Part shown: one piece after another, positions 51,969 to 58,021 of the stretch
Position numbering within the stretch: position 1 is the stretch's first letter
Layout of the letters: each line of letters starts with the position of its first letter
Assembly (NCBI RefSeq): GCF_014650775.1
Contig: NZ_BMVP01000024.1
Span: 1 to 58,021 of the forward strand
Source of the DNA: Streptomyces cirratus
Lineage (GTDB): Bacteria > Actinomycetota > Actinomycetes > Streptomycetales > Streptomycetaceae
DNA: 58,021 nucleotides
Direction of reading: 5' to 3'
Made by a program: the position numbers and the translations under genes
The notes under the pieces: generated by a model
Database searches by the model: none
What the model was told of the DNA's origin: nothing
Seen by the model: only the letters and a program-made list of their open reading frames with translations

Positions 51969-52301
51969 GTGCAACGTGGCGAAGTCTGGTGGGTCGAGTT
52001 CGACGAGCGGCGGCTGGTTGTACTGCTGTCGGTAGAGGACGCGTCCGGGATCCAGGCGATGCAGGTCGTCGCTCCGGCGGGCGTCGACATCAGCGGTCTG
52101 GGTGTCGAAGTGCGAGTTGGCGCCATGGAAGGACTGCCCTTTGAAGGCGTGCTGCGGTTCGCGATCCCGCGTCCAGGCATTACCCCTTGCACGTGGCTGA
52201 CCACCGTGTCCCGGGACGACCTGACCGAGCGGGCGGGCGTCCTGTCCTCCGCGAAGCTCGGCGAGATAAGGGACGCCCTCCGTCTCGGCGGCCTCGGGTA
52301 G
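51969..52301 (+). CDS. MazF/PemK-family toxin, no visible antitoxin
   Basis: The 110-aa protein has the PemK/MazF layout: QRGEVWWVEFDERRLVVLLS at the start (family RGEVWxVDLxxxRPVVVLS, here RL instead of RP), PFEGVLRFAIPRPGITPCTW and LTTVSRDDLTERAGVLSS, where TxxSxxxL is typical. Such toxins are endoribonucleases that cut mRNA. AGGAGGA precedes the GTG. Upstream lies only the IS701 end, so any antitoxin gene has been lost or lies elsewhere. Activity is not certain. Confidence 0.8.
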   Translation: MQRGEVWWVEFDERRLVVLLSVEDASGIQAMQVVAPAGVDISGLGVEVRVGAMEGLPFEGVLRFAIPRPGITPCTWLTTVSRDDLTERAGVLSSAKLGEIRDALRLGGLG

Positions 52302-52487
52302 GCGGAGAAGGAACCGACGCCCCCGATGGCGTGGGCGGTCTCGTCCAGATGATCGACGCTGGCCAGCTGGTTCCTTCGCGCCCCTCACCATCGAGATCAC
52401 GATCTACGGCTGGAGTACTAACGAGCTCGTGCATGGTTGGCGGTGAAGCGTCGAAAGGTGCAAGTCGGCCCGGTGGTCACTGTCGCT

Positions 52488-52740
52488 GATGGGCGCTTCG
52501 GGTGGCGGTCTGCTGGTGTGAAAGCAGTCCGGCGATGGCTTGGATCGTGTCGCCCAGGTGTTCGCGTCGGCCGTGGTGGCGAGCGAGTGCACGCCAGTTC
52601 TTGAGGTGTGCGATGCCGTGCTCGACCCGGATCCTGCGTGAAGAGTGCGCCTTGCGCTGGCTCTCGTAGATCTCCTCATACCAGTCCGGTGGGTTCTTCT
52701 TGAATTTGCGGTGTGGTGGTGTCACCACGGCGTCACCATG
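52488..52740 (-). pseudogene. IS5-like (DDE_Tnp_4 type) transposase C-terminal fragment
   Basis: The frame reads HRKFKKNPPDWYEEIYESQR and KAHSSRRIRVEHGIAHLKNW, then RALARHHGRREHLGDTIQAI and AGLLSHQQTA. The Glu in RVEHGIAHLKNW is the last catalytic residue of these DDE enzymes. Everything upstream of PPHRK is missing. Confidence 0.75.
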
Positions 52741-52893
52741 GACGCTGCCCTCGACGTGGCTGTGGACCTCGCGCCCGGCGCAAAGCTCGACGCGGACCTG
52801 ATCATGGCGCTCGGCCTCAACGACGACATCGACATGTCCGGCGGCGCCAAGGGCCTGAGCGACGCCGACCTCCACCTCTCCACCAGGTTCTGA
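52738..52893 (+). CDS. Short unassigned frame
   Basis: A 51-codon frame, MDAALDVAVDLAPGAKLDAD then LIMALGLNDDIDMSGGAKGL, lacks a visible ribosome site and family. Its codon bias looks coding, so it may be the tail of a lost protein. It overlaps the edge of the transposase fragment. Confidence 0.3.
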   Translation: MDAALDVAVDLAPGAKLDADLIMALGLNDDIDMSGGAKGLSDADLHLSTRF

Positions 52894-52995
52894 TCCTGCC
52901 TGGGCCTCTCAAAGCATCGCCTGGGCAATGAGGTGGCAGGACGTCCCGACGGGTTCGGCTGACCCTGGAAGTGGAGGGTGCGAGGGAGGCCCGTG

Positions 52996-53720
52996 ATGGT
53001 GCTCGGGCCGCCGGTGGAGCCGATGCTCGCGCAGGCCGTCGAGGCCGTTCCGGGCCCGGCCGCGCTGCGGGCGGGGGTGGCGTATGAGCAGAGGCTGGAC
53101 GGTCACCGGGCGCTGCTGTTCACCGGCGCCGGTCCAGGCGGGGCGGTCGTGGTGCAGACCCGGCGGGGGTCGTTGGTGCAGGACCGGTGGCCGGACCTGG
53201 TGGCCGCCGCCGAGGCGCAGCTCCCCGCCGACCTGGTCCTGGATGGTGAGCTGGTCGTCTGGAACGCCGAAGAGGGCCGGTTGTCGTTCGGGGCGTTGCA
53301 GCGGCGGGCCGTCGCCCGCGCTCTGGGCGCCGCTGCTCTTGCCGTGCGGTGGCCGGCCTGCTTCGTCCCCTTCGACGTCCTCCAGCAGGGCGGCCAGGAA
53401 CTCCTCAATCAGCCCTATGCCGAGCACCGCACCCGCCTGGAAGACCTGTTCACCGATCGCGCCCTGACGGCTCCCTGGACGCTCGTCCCGATGACCACTC
53501 ACCTGGCCAAGGCCCGCGAGTGGCTGGAGTTTTGGACCGACGTCTCCGGTGTCGAAAGCATCGTGTGCAAGCCCCTGACCGCAGTTACCTCCCCGGATAC
53601 CGGGGCTGAACCAAGATCAAACGGCGCGACACCACCGAAGCCATCGTGGGCGCGATCACCGGGACTCTGACCCGCCCCCAGCTCCTCGTTCTCGGCCGCC
53701 ACGACACCGTCGGAACGAGT
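52996..53720 (+). pseudogene. ATP-dependent DNA ligase with altered catalytic lysine and frameshifts
   Basis: The frame opens MVLGPPVEPMLAQAVEAVPG and runs through an adenylation domain: VVQTRRGSLVQDRWPDLVAA, LVLDGELVVWNAEEGRLSFG and VRWPACFVPFDVLQQGG. The nucleotide-binding motif KxDGxR reads QRLDGHR, so the adenylated Lys is replaced by Arg and ligation should fail. Near 53575 the frame slips (SYLPGYRG in another frame), then DTTEAIVGAITGTLTRPQL in a third, and the OB-fold end is missing. A related fragment at 26583 retains KFDGYR. Confidence 0.8.
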
Positions 53721-53832
53721 GAATCCAACTGCAGCGAGATCATGTGGCCTGGTCGATCCATACAAGCCGGCCGCGGACCCTGTGGAGTGGGGTTCGACTC
53801 GCCGAAGCGGGTAGTCCCTCCCGGGGCTTGGG

Positions 53833-55065
53833 TCAGCCGGTGGGCATTTGGAGGTCGTAGTCGCGGAAGTCGACGGCGTACCAGGCGACCATCTGTGACG
53901 CGATCTTGAACATTTGTGCGTGGGTCTGGGCGAGAAGCGGGAACTTCTGCTGGACCTCGTATGCGGGGCGGTACAGGTACGGGGCGAGTGTGGCGATGGA
54001 GGCGTCGAGGGGCGGGTTGGTGCGGATCTCCAGCACGTCGGCGACGTGCGTGTCCATCATCCGCACCATGGACGCGCCGATGGCGCCGGCGCCGGGGAAG
54101 ATCTTCCGGTCCATCCAGTCCAGCATGTTGTGGGCCAGCTTGATGCCTTCGTCGGACGAGGCCCGGTGGTTGGCTGCGGCGTCGGTGAGGACCTGGTTGG
54201 CCTGCTCGATGGTCTGCGGGTTGTATTTGTCCTCGATGCCCAGCAGCCGGCCGCCGACCCGCACCATGGTCATCAGCTCGTCGATCTGCCGCCTCGTGGG
54301 GTGGAAGCCGTACTTGGCTGCCAGCTGAACGTTGTAGGCGCCCACATACATGAGCTCCTCGACTTCCAGGCGCTGGCTGATCGGCATGCCGTTGCGCACG
54401 CGGTCCCACCCGTGAGCCAGGCCCATGTGGCGGGCCGCGGCGTGCACGAGCCGCAGCTTGACCAGGGTGACCGGCGCGTTGCCGGACGGGTCCCAGCCGT
54501 TGTGACCGGTCATGTCCCACAGGGTGTTCATCGTGCGGGAGAAGCGCCGGCCGATGTCCATCACGAGGTCGTACTTCGCGTACCACACCGATTTGGCCAG
54601 CAACGGGTCGGCCAGCGCGGCGAAGAGGCCGCCGAACGCCTCGGTCACCGTGAGGGCTTCCATGTTGCTCTGGAGGAGCTTGATCGTCTCACCGTGCGCC
54701 ACCCGGTCGACGGCCGCCTGCTCCTCCACGCTCAGCACGACGTTGCGCTGCAGGAAGTCGCGCAGCACCGGCGGCGCCGCGGCGGGAACCGGCTGATCGT
54801 TGCGGGTCCAGACGTGGAAGACCTGGTTGGCCACCGTCATCTGGTCCGCGCGCACCAGCTGGTCGATGACCGCATCGGCTTCGGGGTCACCCTCCAGTGC
54901 CGCCTGATCAGTTGGCAGCACCCATGTGGTCTCGGGAGCCGCAGCGGGACTGCTGCCGTGCTTCGCCTGGGCGGCAGCGGAGGCGGGCAGGCCGGCGGCG
55001 GCCACACCAGCGGCCAATGCGGCAAGAGTGGTACGCCTGGTCACGAATCGGGTCATGTGCGCCAT
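53833..55065 (-). CDS. Tat-exported DUF2236 (MpaB/latex-clearing-protein-like) oxygenase
   Basis: The 410-aa precursor begins MTRFVTRRTTLAALAAGVAA, a twin-arginine signal with cleavage near ASA-AAQ. The mature part is all-helical and matches DUF2236: FGGLFAALADPLLAKSVWY, IGRRFSRTMNTLWDMTG, KLRLVHAAARHMG (207-214, with Arg and His in the order expected around the heme) and HPTRRQIDELMTMVRVGGRL. Members include the heme-b rubber oxygenase Lcp and MpaB. It is probably a secreted heme oxygenase acting on a hydrophobic substrate. Tat export would suit a cofactor inserted in the cytoplasm. The substrate is not proven. Confidence 0.8.
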   Translation of the reverse strand: MAHMTRFVTRRTTLAALAAGVAAAGLPASAAAQAKHGSSPAAAPETTWVLPTDQAALEGDPEADAVIDQLVRADQMTVANQVFHVWTRNDQPVPAAAPPVLRDFLQRNVVLSVEEQAAVDRVAHGETIKLLQSNMEALTVTEAFGGLFAALADPLLAKSVWYAKYDLVMDIGRRFSRTMNTLWDMTGHNGWDPSGNAPVTLVKLRLVHAAARHMGLAHGWDRVRNGMPISQRLEVEELMYVGAYNVQLAAKYGFHPTRRQIDELMTMVRVGGRLLGIEDKYNPQTIEQANQVLTDAAANHRASSDEGIKLAHNMLDWMDRKIFPGAGAIGASMVRMMDTHVADVLEIRTNPPLDASIATLAPYLYRPAYEVQQKFPLLAQTHAQMFKIASQMVAWYAVDFRDYDLQMPTG

Positions 55066-55500
55066 AGTGCACGGTCGGCTTTCGACATCTCCATTGATCA
55101 TCTTCGGGATCACCCGGATGGCTGAGCGAGGCCATAGGGACTGCCCGAGGAGCCTCGCGAGTAATCACCTGTGCACCAGCCACTCGGCCGGGTCCTTGTC
55201 GGCCTTGGAGCGGTTGGAGGCGGCGGATCCCCGGTCAGGGTGTCCGGGCTGATCTGGTCGTTGGCGCGTACACCTCCTGCCGGGTCGCGGTCCACGGCGT
55301 CCCGCCTCTGGCAGGTACACCACGACTGCGAGCAGAAGGCGCAGGTGTTCACGGCCGGAGCGAAGGGCGGCCCAGGAGAACGAACGGGCGCCAGGCCGAT
55401 GTCGCCCGTGGAGGAGAACCGGCGCTGCTCGCGCAGCAGGACCGCATGCGTGAACTGGAGAGTGGCGTGAAAGAGTCGACGGGTGCCGGCAGGCCGTTGG
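55066..55500. other. Gap upstream of the oxygenase gene
   Basis: A plus-strand patch near 55385-55480 reads QQDRMRELESGVKESTGAGR, but no gene is supported. The oxygenase promoter should lie here. Confidence 0.35.
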
Positions 55501-55962
55501 TCAGGCCGATGTTTCACAGATGGCGTAGTACGTCACGTCGATGGGGAACTGGCCCTCGTTGGCCACGACCGTGAACCAGCCGTTTCCCGAGGGATGGGAG
55601 CGGGAGATCCGGGAGACCTGGTCGTTCGAGGGGTCCGCGCCTCCGGAAACGGGCTCCGTTCCCGTCGGGCACTGGACGATCGGCCCGAGGGCCGAACCGG
55701 GCGGGACTTGGCCGTTCTCGGTGACCACGACCCGTTGGGTCGGCGCGGGCGAGGTCGAGGAGGAGGTCTGAGATGCCCTTTGGTCGCATGTCGCGTTCCC
55801 GTGTGCCGTCTGGCAGATGTTGAACAGGGCCGGGCCGTTGAGGACGTTGGCGACGGCACCCAGCAGGCCGTCGCTCTCCTGCGCGGAGGCACCGCCGGCG
55901 CACATGATGACTGCGCTCGCTACGGTGGCCCCGATGACGGCACACTTACGCTTGAGCCTCAT
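55501..55962 (-). CDS. Small secreted protein of unknown function
   Basis: The 153-aa precursor has a signal peptide (RLKRKCAVIGATVASAVIMC, then AGGASAQE with cleavage after ASA). The mature protein contains VANVLNGPALFNICQTAHGN, a Ser/Thr-rich linker, and a beta-rich C-terminus (ENGQVPPGSALGPIVQCPTG, GNGWFTVVANEGQFPIDVTY) with four Cys. No family was recognised. GTGGAGTT lies before the ATG at 55960-55962. It is probably extracellular. Divergence from the YVTN remnant suggests separate promoters. Confidence 0.72.
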   Translation of the reverse strand: MRLKRKCAVIGATVASAVIMCAGGASAQESDGLLGAVANVLNGPALFNICQTAHGNATCDQRASQTSSSTSPAPTQRVVVTENGQVPPGSALGPIVQCPTGTEPVSGGADPSNDQVSRISRSHPSGNGWFTVVANEGQFPIDVTYYAICETSA

Positions 55963-56307
55963 GGAAACTCCACTATCTTGAGGTTGCTTTGGGGTGAATC
56001 GCCACCAAGGGATACTTCGATCCCAGGTGGTAAGCAAGCTTGAGGTACGGAGGTTTGAGACCGGTTCAGCCGGGTGGCTCATGCGATTGAGTTCCTCGAC
56101 CTGGCGATGCCGTTCCACCTGTCCGCACACCGATAGCCACCGGAGACCGGCGGCGCATGCCCCGCCGCCGGGAACCGCGGTGCTCCTACCGGCCCGGCAC
56201 GTGAAAGCTGAGGTGGGCTGCGCACGGCCCCCCGAGGCGTGCGGCGCCTCGGCCGCACGCTGCAGTCCTGGCCCTGACCCTGGCCCTGGCGCTGCTCGGC
56301 CGCCGCG

Positions 56308-57108
56308 GTGGAACTGCCGGGCTATGCGCTACCAGTGGCACTCGCGGCGATGGCGAGTGCACCCGGGGCCGTCGCGGGGCGGGCACCAAAGCCCTCCGCA
56401 CGGCCGGGGGCCTTCGTGTATGTCACGAACCTCCACTCCGACACGCTTTCGGTGATCGACATCCGTACCGACGCGGTGGTGGACAGCGTTCGAGTGGGCG
56501 ACAGGCCCGACAGCGTGGCTGTGACTCCCGACGGCTCGCACGTATACGTCACGAACTCCCTGACGGACACCGTGTCGGTGATCGAGGCCCGTACCAGGAT
56601 GGTCGTCGACACCATCGCCGTGGGGGAGGAGCCCAGCAGGGTCAGGATCTCACTGGACGGACGGCACGATACGTGGCCAACGTGAGGTCGGACGACGTCT
56701 CGGTGATCAGCACCCGCACACGCGAGGTCACGCGCACCGTCGATGTGGGGGACTCGCCCCTGGGCCTTGCCGTACTGCCGGACGGCACCCGCCTCTACGT
56801 CGCCAACGCGGCCTCGGACGACCTGTCGGTGATCGAGACCGCCGTAGACGGTCACGGCCCGCATCCCGGTCGGAGTGCAACCCGCCGGCATTGGCGCCAG
56901 CCCTGACGGGTGCCACGTCTACGTGACGAATGTCGGCTCGAACAGCGTGCCGGTGATCGGCACCCGTACCCATGGCGTCACGGACACCATCGAGGTGGGC
57001 GCCGGGCCCAACGGTCATGCCGTCAGCCGGTGTGATGGACCATCGCCATTATCTACCGGCAGTCGCGAAGGGCATTCCAGTTGCTCATGTGGCCCCGGGC
57101 ATGCTTGA
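56308..57108 (+). pseudogene. YVTN-family beta-propeller protein, twice frameshifted
   Basis: The first frame encodes a possible signal segment, then FVYVTNLHSDTLSVIDIRTD and HVYVTNSLTDTVSVIEARTR. The next frame (from about 56673) gives VISTRTREVTRTVDVGDSP and RLYVANAASDDLSVIETAVD. A third (from about 56870) gives HVYVTNVGSNSVPVIGTRTH before ending. Each YV[TA]N...VI.T repeat is one blade of a secreted propeller. Two indels break it. Confidence 0.8.
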
Positions 57109-57287
57109 CCTGGTCGTCGAGCAGGGACGGAAGCCGTATGCATCGTGATCAGAGCTGGACAGCTCGGGGACTTGCCACAGTCCGAACCAGTGCTGGAGAA
57201 GGTCCGCGTGTCCCGCATCCGGCCGGGCCGGTCTCGCGGCCATCCCGACCGCGTGCGACTGCTCCCCCAACCACGCCCCGTCACGCA

Positions 57288-57560
57288 TCACGACCCTGCC
57301 ACGCAGCTCCGATACTGAGCGCCAAGCACGCACAGTCTGCGGCCAGATACGGGTAGGGGTCTCTTCGTTGCGCGGATCCCAGCCGAAGTCTTGTCCCGCC
57401 AGCGTCGGAAGAAGGTGTAGAGGCGGTCCCATGCGGGGGAGTTCGTAGGCACCGCTCTCCAGGCGGGCCGGGGCTCGCATCGCGCACGAACGACTACCCA
57501 CTCCGCGTCGGTCATGTCCGAGGGGTACCTCGGATGCCTGTGCGGCCGGCCCCCCCCGGC
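57288..57560 (-). pseudogene. IS5-family transposase N-terminal part with internal deletion
   Basis: The minus frame reads RHPRYPSDMTDAEWVVVRAR, then jumps to AWRAVPTNSPAWDRLYTFFR and RWRDKTSAG. In intact elements about 30 residues (the LLP..GGRP block) lie between. The DDE core is missing. Confidence 0.6.
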
Positions 57561-57739
57561 GTCCCAGAACCGGTGAGCCAGGCAATCCCACGACTGGGAC
57601 AGGGAGCCGCACGGCAATGTCACGGAGACGGAAAACTGCGGCACCAGGGGCCTCCTGTCGCTCGAGGGGATTCGCCACCCACGAGCTATACGGGAGGCCC
57701 CACTTTCATGCCCTGCCGACCAGGAGTTCGCCCGCGGAC

Positions 57740-58000
57740 GTCGTCGAGGACCTCGTCGGCTTCCCAGTCGCATCGGTTCAACAGCCGGTGCATCCGGTCG
57801 GGAGCTGTGTGACCTGCCTCCTCGGCAAGCGTCCACCCGTCCTTCCGCTCCAGCGGGGCTATCAGCCCGCGCATATAGGCAAGAGCCGACTCCCGCGGCT
57901 CGGACCTGGAAATCCGATGCACGAAACGCTCGTGCAACTCGCCCAGACTCGCCGCCCAGCGACCTGACATCAACCCGGTCCCCACCCATAACCAGCCCAA
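57740..58000 (-). pseudogene. IS701-type transposase N-terminal fragment at the window edge
   Basis: The frame reads SLGELHERFVHRISRSEPRE, SALAYMRGLIAPLERKDGWT and LAEEAGHTAPDRMHRLLNRC, a classic IS701 transposase start. It breaks after DEVLDDVR before the first catalytic Asp and is followed by IS5 debris. The start may be at ATG 57967 or a codon nearer the edge. Confidence 0.75.
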
Positions 58001-58021
58001 CGAGCAGCCTGGCCACCAGTC

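Noticed and set aside
1..58021. tRNA, rRNA, riboswitch or replication origin
   Set aside because: No T-loop-like GGTTCGANTCC block with matching acceptor stem, no rRNA-like sequence and no DnaA-box cluster was noticed by eye; absence was not tested by computation.

Overview
The window looks like an accessory stretch of a Streptomyces (or very close actinomycete) chromosome. The evidence is the very high G+C, the strong G/C bias at third codon positions, frequent GTG starts, and typical families: SpoIIE-type phosphatase, MerR/TetR/MarR/GntR/LysR regulators, IS701- and IS5-type transposases, Tat and lipoprotein exports, and a DUF6131-like mini membrane protein. No rRNA, tRNA, ribosomal or core-replication gene was seen. 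Many genes are broken: I count more than twenty remnants carrying frameshifts, internal deletions or lost ends, often joined at blunt breakpoints. This pattern is common in the arm regions of linear Streptomyces chromosomes. Family names below rest on recalled motifs, not on database searches.

Layout. 1-8.3 kb: a decayed gene; a MarR regulator divergent from an alpha/beta hydrolase around a 41-bp palindrome; a chimeric open frame that joins two unrelated gene fragments; a MerR regulator; a Ser-type dienelactone-hydrolase-like protein; and a secreted HExxH protein. 8.3-14.9 kb: a GAF/SpoIIE phosphatase, decayed LuxR/PAS/receiver signalling genes, a large beta-propeller protein and a SUKH-like protein. 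15-21 kb: a broken IS701-type transposase and a MerR/GyrI-like regulator between inverted IS ends, a glycosyltransferase remnant abutting an esterase remnant, a lipoprotein metallopeptidase, and fragments of a radical-SAM enzyme and a PEP-synthase-like enzyme. 22-25.9 kb: a SnoaL-like protein and an NmrA-like reductase (ATGA overlap) behind two palindromes, a TetR regulator, and a small protein coupled to a 2-oxoglutarate/Fe(II) oxygenase of lower G+C. 26-29 kb: lectin and ligase debris, a small secreted protein with a strong terminator, and a short-chain dehydrogenase. 28.9-32.9 kb: a TetR regulator with a broken MFS pump, an MBL-fold hydrolase and an AtzG/AtzE-like amidase pair, tied together by three copies of one operator-like sequence. 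34.4-36.7 kb: a membrane-anchored STAND ATPase with TPRs.

36.8-43.5 kb is the best preserved metabolic block. A minus-strand cluster encodes a gamma-glutamyl amide hydrolase, a GntR/FCD regulator, an asparagine-type permease, an asparaginase II and aspartate ammonia-lyase, and it is divergent from a LysR regulator. Together these would import asparagine and convert it to aspartate, then fumarate and ammonium. 43.9-46.9 kb: an unrecognised 421-aa protein behind a perfect 29-bp palindrome, a RimJ-like acetyltransferase and a CorA transporter. 47-58 kb: a mobile-element graveyard (IS5, IS701 and AAA-ATPase remnants, and a truncated RHS-type protein) containing intact islands: a lincosamide-nucleotidyltransferase-like gene, a GNAT between two copies of the same IS end, an orphan MazF/PemK-type toxin, a DNA ligase with an altered catalytic lysine, a Tat-exported MpaB/Lcp-like oxygenase, a small secreted protein and a frameshifted YVTN propeller.
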